Positions 55,797 through 64,000 of a DNA stretch of 64,000 nt are shown one piece after another. Location: NCBI RefSeq assembly GCF_003399625.1, contig NZ_NBXA01000026.1, positions 434,001 to 498,000 of the forward strand, in the 5' to 3' direction. The notes beneath the pieces are model-generated. The model saw only the letters and a program-made list of their open reading frames with translations, searched no databases and had not been told where the DNA came from. Origin of the DNA: Subtercola boreus. GTDB lineage: Bacteria > Actinomycetota > Actinomycetes > Actinomycetales > Microbacteriaceae. The position numbers were made by a program, and so were the translations under genes. Each line of letters opens with the position of its first letter. The stretch's first letter is position 1.

Positions 55797-57757
55797 TCAT
55801 CGACGAGTTCGTCGCAAAACCGCCCCCGCCGGGTCGACCGATCTGTCATCGGGACGGTGGGTGGCCCTGCGGTGGAGCAGCTCCAAGGTCAGGCTTGCGA
55901 CCGCGGATGCACCCAGCGCTACGAAAAGCAGCTCCGGCGAAGGCATGGTCAATCGAAGAAAATCAGTCGTGAGCGGTAGCACGACAACGACCACCAGGCT
56001 CGCGTAGGCGCCGATCACGATCATTGTCGTGGCGCGGGTGAACGGGCGGGCGAGGATCATAAGGATCCAAAGCGCGCTGAGGGTGAGGGTGACAACGGCC
56101 GTGGTCTGCACGACGGCCTGAGTTGCACCGACACCGATGGACGCGTACGTGACAACTCCGATCACGGCGATCGCGACGACCAGCCCGGACGGGACACAGA
56201 ACCGCGCCGCCCGCTTTATGAAACCGGGCCTGTATTTGCGCTCGTTTGGAAGCAGCGCGAGGACAAGAGCCGGAAGACCGATGCTGATACCGTCCACGAT
56301 CGACAGCTGGCGGGCCAGAGCGAATTCTCCATCCAGCAACACAATTTGTGCAACGGCTCGGGCGGCCGCCGACCCGGATCCCATCGCGATCCCAAGGTCG
56401 GCGTGCTTCAAAGCGAGCGTGTCGTTGACCCCGTCTCCCGTCATCGCGACCGTGTATCCCAGCGATTGCAACGCCAGCACCATTGCCTTCTTCTGCTGAG
56501 GCGTGACCCGACCGAACACACGCTCCGTACGGAGCACCTCGGCGAGAGCGACAGGGTCGGTGGGAAGTGAGCGTGCGTCTGCCGCGACGAGCCCCGCCGG
56601 GAGTCCGATCTCGTGCGCGACGGCGCCGACCGTGAGCGGATCATCCCCCGAAATGACACACACCTGGACACCCTGAGAACCGAAGTAGCCGATCGTCTCT
56701 GCCGCGTCGGCGCGCACCCGCTCCCGCAGCACCACCACCGCGACGGGCTCTAACCCCTTCGGGAGGGCCGGCGCCACTGTAGGGACCGTCGATGTCAGCA
56801 GGTACGGCGAATGCGCTAGGACCACCGTGCGTCGCCCGGCACTGGCGAGTCGGGTGACCTGCCGCTGCATCTCGGCGGCGCCCGCGGCTGTGCCACTCAG
56901 CACCACGTCGGCGCCGCCCAAGACCCACGTCTCCGGCGATTCTCCCTCACGGAAATATGCCGCGCTCCATTTGTAACGACTCGAGAACGGCACCGTGGCA
57001 TCAGGCAGGGTGCCGGTCTTGTCCACGCACAACATGTCGACGCGGGCAAGACCCTCCACTGCCGAGAGTTCCTGCACAAGCACTCGTCGGCGGGCCAACC
57101 TGACAGCCCCGATCGTGAGCGCGAGAGAGGTCATGAACACCAAGCCCTGCAGCACCATCGCGATGATGCTCGCCACGGCTGCCACCGCCGCATCGCGCCA
57201 AGCGCCGCTGGACAGCGCAGCAGCCCAGCCACCTGCCGCCTGCATCTGCCCGTTGACGACGATCGCACCGACGGGAATCAGCCCGAGGGATATCCAGCGG
57301 GGTTCCGGGCACTGGACTCCCGCAGCTTGCTGCGCACGAGGGTGAACTTTCGGGCCTCGAGGGTGATCTGCGCGGAATATGAATCAGTGCCGACGCGAAT
57401 GACCCGTGCAAGTCCGCCACCGGCGACAACCGTCGAGCCGCTCAGGAGTGTGCGACCGACCTTTGCGCTGACCGGATTCGCCTCCCCTGTCAGGAGTGAT
57501 TCATCCACCTCTATGTCGCTGCCGTCCACGAGCTCTGCATCCGCGACGATCTGGCCGCCCGGGCACAGTACCAGAAGGTCGTCGACGAGGAGAAGGAAAC
57601 TTGCTCCCACGATCCCGTTGAAGAGCGTGAACAGATTCGCCCGCAGAATGCGAGCCAACGAGCGGCCGGTGTCATCCGGCATCGTGTTGACTAGCCCCCG
57701 GTCGCGCCGGTCTTGCACCTCTGCAGCGGTCAGTCCTAGCGTTCTGATCGACCTCAC
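55797..57757 (-). pseudogene. Degenerate CtpE-like P-type cation ATPase
   Basis: Remains of an actinobacterial CtpE-like (Ca2+-type) ATPase. The N-terminal part (57757-57278) has GLTAAEVQDRRDRGLVNTMPD and the A-domain LLTGEA, but the TM1-TM2 region is cut out (NGIVGASFLLL runs straight into VDDLLVLCPGGQ). A frameshift near 57300 separates it from the rest (to 55797), which has CVDKTGTL, MTGDGVND and six C-terminal helices. The nucleotide domain also lacks about 50 residues after DKTGTL. Three lesions make it inactive. Confidence 0.85.
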
Positions 57758-57802
57758 CCCCTTCCTACAGCCCATGTTCCTCTGCCACAAGGACAAGAGA
57801 CA

Positions 57803-57816
57803 GGGCCTTACGTCCT
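57803..57816. promoter_or_regulatory. Weak DosR-like box upstream of the ATPase pseudogene
   Basis: GGGCCTTACGTCCT matches 11 of 14 core DosR positions. It lies about 50 bp upstream of GTG 57757, which itself follows a TAGGAA -10-like box. The surrounding 57797-58065 has no gene. Confidence 0.28.
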
Positions 57817-58067
57817 CAGCCGACCAAGATCATGACGCGCCTACGAACGAGCAAGCCGATTATCCGTTGGCAGGTCGGCCACGAATATCCAAGAAGCCGG
57901 CTACACCAGGACCCTCCCCGGCGGTGGTCTTCGACCCGCGGGGTCAGCATCGCCGATGATGTGCCTGCTGGTTGCGACGTACTGGCAAGTCAGACCATCA
58001 CACCCTCTGAGACCGCACCGGCCGTGATGCAGAGGTGGCGTGCGTCGACCTTTCGAGGGTCAAGGTT

Positions 58068-58081
58068 GGGACCTTAGCCCC
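58068..58081 (+). promoter_or_regulatory. DosR/DevR-like box at -43 of the P-type ATPase gene
   Basis: GGGACCTTAGCCCC matches 12 of 14 positions of GGGACTWWAGTCCC, each mismatch being C for T so that dyad symmetry is kept (GGGRCY/RGYCCC). Its centre lies about 43 bp before the inferred leaderless start, the usual place for an activating DosR site, and no -35 box is present. Confidence 0.5.
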
Positions 58082-58105
58082 TGCCGCTGATGTCTTCCAT
58101 CCGCC

Positions 58106-58111
58106 TAGCTT
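58106..58111 (+). promoter_or_regulatory. -10 box of the leaderless P-type ATPase gene
   Basis: TAGCTT six bases before GTG 58118, with no Shine-Dalgarno sequence and no -35 match, consistent with an activator-dependent promoter. Confidence 0.5.
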
Positions 58112-58117
58112 TGCTGG

Positions 58118-60862
58118 GTGACTATGTCTGAACATCCGTACTTAGAGAGTGCGCAGACGGTGCTCGACGATTTCGACTCGACCCTCAACGGGCTGACTGA
58201 GCCGCAGGTCATCGCCCACCGTGCGCGGTATGGCAGCAACGTCATCGTTTCCCTCACGAAGGAGTCGGGGCTCCGCCGGTACCTGCGCCAGTTCAAGGAC
58301 TGGATGATCCTGCTGCTTCTTGCCAGCGCGGTCGTGACGGGTGCCCTCGGTGACGTCGGGACGACTGTCGTTCTGCTTGTTCTCGTCGGCATTAACACTC
58401 TGATCGGGTTCGTCCAGGAGTCCCGCGCCGAAAAGACCATGGAAGCGCTCGGGCGCCTCGTCGCTCCGACGAGTGAAGTCGTCCGCTCAGGAATTCTCGC
58501 CCAGGTCGCGTCGAGAGACCTGGTGGCGGGTGACATTGTGCGACTCACCGAAGGCTCGACGGTGCCCGCAGACGCGCGGCTCGTCGAGGCCACCGCCTTC
58601 TCGACGAACGAGTTCGCGCTCACCGGCGAGAGCGACCCGACCCGCAAGTCTGCGGACGACATCGCCCATGAGGTACCGGTAGCCGAGCGGCACAACATGG
58701 CCTACGCGGCGACGACGGTGGCCACCGGGGTTGCGCTTGGCGTGGTCTCTGCAACGGGCATGGCGACCGAGCTCGGGCGCATCGCCCGTCTCAGCGACTC
58801 CGCGCCGGTCACACCGAGTCCTCTTCAGTTCGAGATGGCGAAGATCGCCCGCTGGGTGACGCTCGGGGTCGGGTTCCTCACCGTGGTGGTGCTCGCGGTC
58901 GTCATCCAGTCCGATATGTCGATCACTGTCGCTCTGTTATTCGCGGTCGGGTTCGCCTGCGCACTCATCCCTCAGGGTCTGCCTGCCGAGGTGAACACAG
59001 CCCTCGCCGCGGCAGCAGCGACGCTCGCGCGCCAGAACGTGCTCGTGAGAAAACTGAGTGCTGTCGAGACGCTCGGCGCGACCCACGTGATCTGCACCGA
59101 CAAGACCGGAACGCTCACGAAAAACGAGATGACGGTCACCGAGATCGTCGTCGGCAACTCGAGCTACTCCCTCACCGGCAGTGGCTACGACCCGACCGGC
59201 CAGCTCGTTCCCTCGCCGGGCGACAATGAGTCGCGGGTTCGCGCCTTTCTCCAGGTGGGCGTGCTGGCGAGCAATGCACGGCTCGCGCCGCCAGCGAAGG
59301 ATGCCCCGACCTGGCGCATCCTCGGAGACCCGACTGAGGGCTCCCTCCTGGTTGCGGCGAGGAAGATCGGCATCGATCTGGATGCTCTGCAGAAGCTGTA
59401 CGTCGAGGTCGGCGGACTGCCATTCGATTCGACGCGCAAGCTGATGACGTCGCTGCGTCGCGACGAGCACGGCGTGGTCACGGCGTTCTCGAAGGGAGCG
59501 CCCGAGAGCATCCTGGAGCGTTGCAGTCACATCGACACGGGATCCGGGGTGCGACCGATCACCGCCGCCGACACGAACGCATTGCTTGCCCTCCACACCG
59601 GCAAGGCCTCCCGCGCGTTGCGGAATCTCGCGTTCGCCACGCACACGGTCAGCGAAGCGGATGCCGCGACCGGGGATCTCGGGATCGTCGAGCACAATCT
59701 CACACTGTTGGGCTTGGTCTCGATTATCGATCCGATTCGGGCGGAAGTTCCGGCTGCCATGGCGGCGGTGCTCGCTGCGGGAGTCAAGGTCGACATCGTC
59801 ACCGGGGACTTCTCGCTGACCGCACTTGCCATCGCACGCCAGGCCGGACTCGTCGCACCGGACGGCAGCCCCGGCGGCGAACTTGTGGTCGTCACGGGCG
59901 CAGAGCTCGCCACGATGACCGATGCCGACGTTCTGGCTCGCGCCGGTGCTGGCGGAACCGTTTTCAGCCGGGTCGCCCCCGAAGACAAGGTGCGCATCGT
60001 CGACCTGTTGAAGGCATCCGGCCGGGTCATTGCGGTCACGGGAGACGGTATCAACGATGCCCCCGCGCTCAGGCACGCCAATATCGGGGTCGCGATGGGA
60101 GCATCCGGAACCGATGTCGCCAAACAGTCGGCGGAGATCGTGCTGCTCGACGACAGCTTCGCGAGCCTCGTCGGCGCCGTGCGCCTCGGCCGCACGATCT
60201 ACCAGAACATCCGTAAGGGCGTGCTGAGCTGCCTGACCTCGAACATCGCGGAGTTCACAGTGAACTCCGTGAGCCTCGGTCTGGCGTCAATGTTCGGGGT
60301 ACCGCTCGCACTGAATGTGTTGCAGATTCTGGCGATCGATCTGCTCGGCGAGATCTTCCCGATCGCAGCGCTCGGGCGTGATTCGGAGGAGGGTGAGACG
60401 ATGAGTGATGCACCGCGAGACCCAGCAGCGCGAATACTGAACCGTCGTTCACTGGTCGACATCGTCATCGCCGGCGGCGTGATGGGCGTGCTGGCTTTCG
60501 CGAACTACCTGCTGCTGTTCTCGCGCAACTCCGTCGACCCGTTTGTCGACATCGTTCCGTTTGCTGTGCTTGCACAGGCCATGACGATCACCTACGTGAC
60601 GATCATGGTCTGTCAGCTGGTGAGCATCACCCAGCGGCGAAGCGTGCACGGCTTCTTCACCCGCTACCAGCTCACGAACCGCACCTACTGGCTGGCAGTC
60701 GCTGTGGCCGTCGCCATCATGCTCGTCATCGTCTACGTGCCTGTGGTCGCGAGCCTCTTCGGCACGGCGCCCCTCGGCATTCTCGACTGGGCCTTCGTGC
60801 TGGGTACTGCGCTCGTCTTTCTGGCCATACGCGAGACGGGCCGCGTTCTGGTGCGGAAGTGA
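58118..60862 (+). CDS. P2-like cation-transporting P-type ATPase
   Basis: Full-length ATPase of 914 residues: cation_ATPase_N domain, TM1-2, A-domain with ALTGESDP, TM3-4, phosphorylation Asp328 in CTDKTGTLTK, nucleotide domain, VTGDGINDAP hinge, and six C-terminal helices (SNIAEFTVNS, AIDLLGEIFP). In TM4 the usual PEGLP of Ca2+/Na+ pumps is PQGLP (Gln286), so a key cation-binding carboxylate is missing; the transported ion is uncertain. CtpF, a DosR-regulon pump of mycobacteria, is a rough analogue. GTG start; the next gene overlaps its stop (GTGA). Confidence 0.92.
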   Translation: MTMSEHPYLESAQTVLDDFDSTLNGLTEPQVIAHRARYGSNVIVSLTKESGLRRYLRQFKDWMILLLLASAVVTGALGDVGTTVVLLVLVGINTLIGFVQESRAEKTMEALGRLVAPTSEVVRSGILAQVASRDLVAGDIVRLTEGSTVPADARLVEATAFSTNEFALTGESDPTRKSADDIAHEVPVAERHNMAYAATTVATGVALGVVSATGMATELGRIARLSDSAPVTPSPLQFEMAKIARWVTLGVGFLTVVVLAVVIQSDMSITVALLFAVGFACALIPQGLPAEVNTALAAAAATLARQNVLVRKLSAVETLGATHVICTDKTGTLTKNEMTVTEIVVGNSSYSLTGSGYDPTGQLVPSPGDNESRVRAFLQVGVLASNARLAPPAKDAPTWRILGDPTEGSLLVAARKIGIDLDALQKLYVEVGGLPFDSTRKLMTSLRRDEHGVVTAFSKGAPESILERCSHIDTGSGVRPITAADTNALLALHTGKASRALRNLAFATHTVSEADAATGDLGIVEHNLTLLGLVSIIDPIRAEVPAAMAAVLAAGVKVDIVTGDFSLTALAIARQAGLVAPDGSPGGELVVVTGAELATMTDADVLARAGAGGTVFSRVAPEDKVRIVDLLKASGRVIAVTGDGINDAPALRHANIGVAMGASGTDVAKQSAEIVLLDDSFASLVGAVRLGRTIYQNIRKGVLSCLTSNIAEFTVNSVSLGLASMFGVPLALNVLQILAIDLLGEIFPIAALGRDSEEGETMSDAPRDPAARILNRRSLVDIVIAGGVMGVLAFANYLLLFSRNSVDPFVDIVPFAVLAQAMTITYVTIMVCQLVSITQRRSVHGFFTRYQLTNRTYWLAVAVAVAIMLVIVYVPVVASLFGTAPLGILDWAFVLGTALVFLAIRETGRVLVRK

Positions 60863-62319
60863 GCCGGCCCGCAGAAGGACGGCAGATCGGAGGAGGGGAG
60901 CGCGTACTCATCCTGTCCGCAGGGGTGGGATCTGGGCACAACAGTGCTGCGGCGGCGGTGCGCGAGGCGTGCGACGTGCGCGTCGATGTCGCCGAGGTGC
61001 AGGTGCTGGACGTGCTCCGTACGAGCAGTGCTCTGTACCGTGACGTGCTGGGGAAAGGTTACTTCGTTCTCGTCGAGAACGTGCCCTGGCTGGTCGAATG
61101 GGGCTATGACGCGAGCAATCCCCCGTTCCGGCGCCGCGGCCCGATCGACCCCTGGACGCGGGCGAACGCCCTCCCCGTTGTCAGTGCGATCAAACGATTC
61201 CGACCCACCGCGATCGTATGTACACATTTCTTGCCCGCCCAGCTCGTGGCGTCGCTGCTGCTTCGCGGGGTGATCAACGCCAAGACCGCGGTTGTGTCGA
61301 CCGATTACGACTTTCAGGGCCTGTGGCTCACGGGCGCATTCCATGCGCTCTTCGTGGCCCAGGAGGAGGCGAGGGTGGAGCTGTCGGCGTTCGGTCTGCC
61401 CCCTGACCGAATCGCAGCCACCGGCATCCCGATCGCCGCCCAGCCGAGCGCCGAAACGGTTCGTGGAAGTCATGAGCCCCCGATGCTGCTGATCTCCGCG
61501 GGCGCATCCGGCAGCGATTACGCCGTCGCGGTCGTACGGCAGACGCTTCATCTGCGATCCCCGTTCACGGCAACGGTCGTGTGCGGGCGCAACGTCGCCC
61601 TCCGGCAGCGTATCGAGCAGCTGGTGGCGCCGGCCGGGGACCGTTACCGTGTGCTGGGCTTCACGCCCGAAATGCCGCTCTTGATGCGCCGGGCCGACCT
61701 GTTCGTGGGCAAGCCCGGTGGGCTGTCGGCGTCGGAGTGCATGGCGGCCGGGCTTCCCATGGTGCTGATCGACCCCATCCCGGGTCAGGAGATTCGAAAC
61801 GGCGACTACCTGATGGAGCAGGGTGCAGCTATCCGCTGTAACACGGCCGCGACGATCGGTTGGAAGATCGATGAGCTGTTGCGTGATCCGGGACGCCTGC
61901 AGCGGATGCAGGCAGCCGCGAAGAGAACCGGTCGCCCGGATGCCGCCGCAGATGTTCTGGCTAGCCTTCTGGGCGGAGCGTCCCGTCCGCTGGTCATCAG
62001 CCGTGCGGCGCAGAAGAGCATCCTCACCGGGGCCGAGCGGCGCGTCGTCGCGTCGGACAGTACTGGTGCCTCATCGCTGGTTCGCCTCATCGACGATACG
62101 ACGGGCAGCACGATCGCACTCGTTCAGACCAAGGAGCTGGATGGTCTGCAGAAGCGATACGGCGTTTCGAGCGAGCGCCTGGTGCTGCGACAGGACGCGT
62201 CACCAGCGTCGCCCCAGAGAGGAGAGCGGCGGTTGATTCGCGCCGTGCTCCGGGGCGACGACCTGCTGCCCGTCCGTATCGAACGACTGTCGGCACCGGG
62301 TCAGATCCTCCCCGCCTGA
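60859..62319 (+). CDS. GT28-type glycosyltransferase (MurG/MGDG-synthase-like)
   Basis: Glycosyltransferase of 486 residues. An N-terminal acceptor domain with SAGVGSGHNSAAAAVREAC and a C-terminal nucleotide-sugar domain with GFTPEMPLLMRRADLFVGKPGGLSASECMAAGLPMVLIDPIPGQE follow the MGDG synthase/MurG pattern, as in processive diacylglycerol glucosyltransferases. The last 110 residues are an extra tail after the GT-B fold. GTG 60859 overlaps the ATPase stop, so membrane glycolipid synthesis is coupled to the pump. Its 3' end overlaps the convergent GH3 gene by 19 bp. Confidence 0.86.
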   Translation: MSRPAEGRQIGGGERVLILSAGVGSGHNSAAAAVREACDVRVDVAEVQVLDVLRTSSALYRDVLGKGYFVLVENVPWLVEWGYDASNPPFRRRGPIDPWTRANALPVVSAIKRFRPTAIVCTHFLPAQLVASLLLRGVINAKTAVVSTDYDFQGLWLTGAFHALFVAQEEARVELSAFGLPPDRIAATGIPIAAQPSAETVRGSHEPPMLLISAGASGSDYAVAVVRQTLHLRSPFTATVVCGRNVALRQRIEQLVAPAGDRYRVLGFTPEMPLLMRRADLFVGKPGGLSASECMAAGLPMVLIDPIPGQEIRNGDYLMEQGAAIRCNTAATIGWKIDELLRDPGRLQRMQAAAKRTGRPDAAADVLASLLGGASRPLVISRAAQKSILTGAERRVVASDSTGASSLVRLIDDTTGSTIALVQTKELDGLQKRYGVSSERLVLRQDASPASPQRGERRLIRAVLRGDDLLPVRIERLSAPGQILPA

Positions 62320-64000
62320 CTCCCCTCGACGCGTCGTAATGGCACGGCATCTGCCCAGCTGACGGGACTGTGCTGGGCGGCGAGCAGAGCCCAATCGCCC
62401 GCGCGGGACGACCACTGCCGTGTCGCCGGGTCTCGCTGCAGCGTCGGGCCCGCATCGAGCGTGACCTGCACGGTCATCTCAGCGCCGGGCTGGAGCGCCA
62501 CTTTCGTAAAACCCAGCAGCTGCGCCACCGGCCTCCTTACAGACACGTCTGCGGCGTAGATCTGTACGACAGTCGAGCCCAGGCGAGATCCCGTATTCGT
62601 CACCCGCACGTGAGCGCTTCGGTCTGCGTCGTCGAACCGGTGATGGAGGAGTGCGTGCTCCATCGTGGTGTAGCTCAGGCCGAACCCGAACGGGAACGCG
62701 GCGGTGTGTCCATCGGCGTCCAGCAGGCGTTGGCCCCATTTGTCGTCGTACACGACCGATTTCGCGGAGCTGTCGAACGGCGGCAGATGTGCGGCGGTCG
62801 TCGGGAGCGCGAAGGGCAGCCGACCGCCGGGCTCCACGGCACCGGTCAGCACACTGGCCAGCGCATGACCTCCCTCCATCCCGCCGTACCAGGCCAGGAG
62901 GATCGCCGGTACGCTGTATCGCCAGCCTTCCGTCAGGATCGCGCTTCCGCCAATGAGCACGACGATGGTGTGAGGGTTGGCGGCAGCCACTTTGCGGATG
63001 AGGCGCGCATCGGAGGGGCGCAGTTCCAGCGAACGGCGGTCGCCACCTCGAACGAAGTGCGACACGATGTGAGCGAGGCCGACGAGCGGTTTGCGGAGAA
63101 GTGCCCATCCGACGGATCGTCCGAGCACGCCCACGTCGACGCCTCCAGTGACGACCGACTCCCCCTCGTCGTGCTGGTCCAGTCCTACGACGACGATCGC
63201 TGTCTCTGCTTTGGCTGCCATCGTGGCGGCTGCTCGCAGGTTGCGCCCCGATGACGTTGTCATCCGCACCAGCGGGAGTGCCTCACGAAGCCCCTGAAGC
63301 GGCGACACTGTCGACGGTGGTCGAACTCGTGACGAACCGTGATCGCCGAGGTTCGCCCGCGACGCGAGCCGTCCGATCACGGCGAGGTGACGGGTGGCGG
63401 GGGCCAACGGCAGGAGCGGTGCGGTGTCAGTGGCGTCGTTCTTCAACAGCACGATGGACTCGGCGGCAACCTGTCGGGCAAGAGCACGGTTCGCCGGCGA
63501 CGCGATGACGGCGGTGCCCGGGCTCGCCTGCTCTCGAGTGGCGGCGTGCATCACGCTGCTTCGAAGGATGCGCCGCGCAGACAGCAGGAGTGTCGAATCA
63601 GCCACCTGCCCGCTTCGAACGGCAGCAGGCAGGTCACGGGCGCGAAGCAGTCGCAGGGGCATCTCGACATCCATCCCTGCCCGCAGGCTGAGGATCGCAT
63701 CATGGGTGCCGAACACCCAGTCACTCGTCACGAACCCGGTGAAGCCCCACTCGTTCCGTAGCACATCGGTTAGCAGGGCGCGGTTGACGTCCATGTATTC
63801 GCCCCGCACCCGGTTGTACGCACTCATCACGGAGTCGGCTCCGGCGTCGACAACGGCCTTGAAGTGCGGCAGATACACCTCGTGCAGGGCATGCTCGTCG
63901 ACTGTCACGTCGACCTCGAAGCGTTCGTTCTCCATCGAGTTGAGAGCGAAATGCTTCACACAGGCCATCACGTTGACCCGCACACCCCGGGTCAGGGCAG
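62301..64000 (-). CDS. GH3 beta-glucosidase family protein (N-terminus outside window)
   Basis: Glycoside hydrolase family 3 enzyme. The visible 566 codons enter mid-domain at VKHFALN and include the nucleophile Asp in GFVTSDW, the C-terminal alpha/beta sandwich (VLLKNDATDTAPLLPL, VVVGLDQHDEGE, VLIGGSAI, AWYGGMEGG) and the closing fibronectin-III-like domain (FPFGFGLSYTTMEH, VTNTGSRLGSTVVQIY). The frame remains open to 64000, so the start lies beyond. There is no sign of an exported form in the visible part. Substrate is probably a beta-glucoside or related oligosaccharide. Confidence 0.92.
   Translation of the reverse strand, partial: ALTRGVRVNVMACVKHFALNSMENERFEVDVTVDEHALHEVYLPHFKAVVDAGADSVMSAYNRVRGEYMDVNRALLTDVLRNEWGFTGFVTSDWVFGTHDAILSLRAGMDVEMPLRLLRARDLPAAVRSGQVADSTLLLSARRILRSSVMHAATREQASPGTAVIASPANRALARQVAAESIVLLKNDATDTAPLLPLAPATRHLAVIGRLASRANLGDHGSSRVRPPSTVSPLQGLREALPLVRMTTSSGRNLRAAATMAAKAETAIVVVGLDQHDEGESVVTGGVDVGVLGRSVGWALLRKPLVGLAHIVSHFVRGGDRRSLELRPSDARLIRKVAAANPHTIVVLIGGSAILTEGWRYSVPAILLAWYGGMEGGHALASVLTGAVEPGGRLPFALPTTAAHLPPFDSSAKSVVYDDKWGQRLLDADGHTAAFPFGFGLSYTTMEHALLHHRFDDADRSAHVRVTNTGSRLGSTVVQIYAADVSVRRPVAQLLGFTKVALQPGAEMTVQVTLDAGPTLQRDPATRQWSSRAGDWALLAAQHSPVSWADAVPLRRVEGSQAGRI

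Noticed and set aside
57327-57959. 210-codon plus-strand open frame over the ATPase remnant
   Set aside because: Antisense to the recognisable P-type ATPase N-terminal part; Arg/Ser/Pro-rich off-frame composition.

Overview
The window reads as chromosomal DNA of a high-GC actinobacterium. The Microbacteriaceae are the best guess, from strong G/C preference at third codon positions, many GTG starts, many 4-base ATGA/GTGA gene overlaps, and at least six genes whose start codon lies 6-7 nt after a TANNNT -10 box (leaderless mRNAs). The assignment is inference. I saw no rRNA, tRNA, CRISPR array, insertion sequence or prophage.

Layout. 1-3.7 kb: L-arabinose operon (FGGY kinase cut by the window edge, araD, araA). 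3.9-7.4 kb: two SGNH hydrolases with a TetR and a PadR regulator, each beside a visible operator. 7.6-12 kb: MFS exporter, unknown protein, uppP-dedA (undecaprenyl phosphate recycling) and a VIT/CCC1 metal transporter. 12.2-17 kb: flavin electron-transfer operon (ferric-reductase-like flavocytochrome, flavinylated FMN-binding protein, ApbE) and a two-component system. 17-24.6 kb: methyl-transfer and aromatic O-demethylation region (MetE-like protein, MarR, aldehyde dehydrogenase; opposite strand metF-purU-ligM-padR behind one palindromic operator), with the remnant of a second demethylase-like gene across the promoter. 24.6-35.3 kb: more varied accessory region with decayed genes, an AraC regulator, two two-component systems, a CPBP protease, a GH114 lipoprotein and a LacI-MFS pair. 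35.3-40.6 kb: DUF3500-HupE-DUF1349 operon, a mini AraC regulator, and an amino-acid permease with damaged ends. 40.7-49.6 kb: divergent sugar-acid regulon (MHS transporter, Zn dehydrogenase, Eda, KDG kinase; GntR; ManD-UxuB-ManD) sharing a CCATACWWGTAY operator. 49.6-64 kb: sparse stretch, then an orphan ctaD with a tiny membrane partner, ArsR-SulP with two small paralogous unknown proteins, a wrecked CtpE-like ATPase, an intact P-type ATPase behind a DosR-like box, a GT28 glycosyltransferase and a GH3 glycosidase cut by the window end.

Most genes fit into four catabolic units (arabinose, methoxylated aromatics, L-gulonate/hexuronate-type acids, glycosides) with local regulators and recognisable operators. 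Best leads for novelty: the LigM-MetF-PurU operon under a VanR-like PadR regulator; the two ManD paralogs that differ at a specificity position; the paired 97- and 105-residue proteins after SulP; and the DosR-like boxes around the P-type ATPases.
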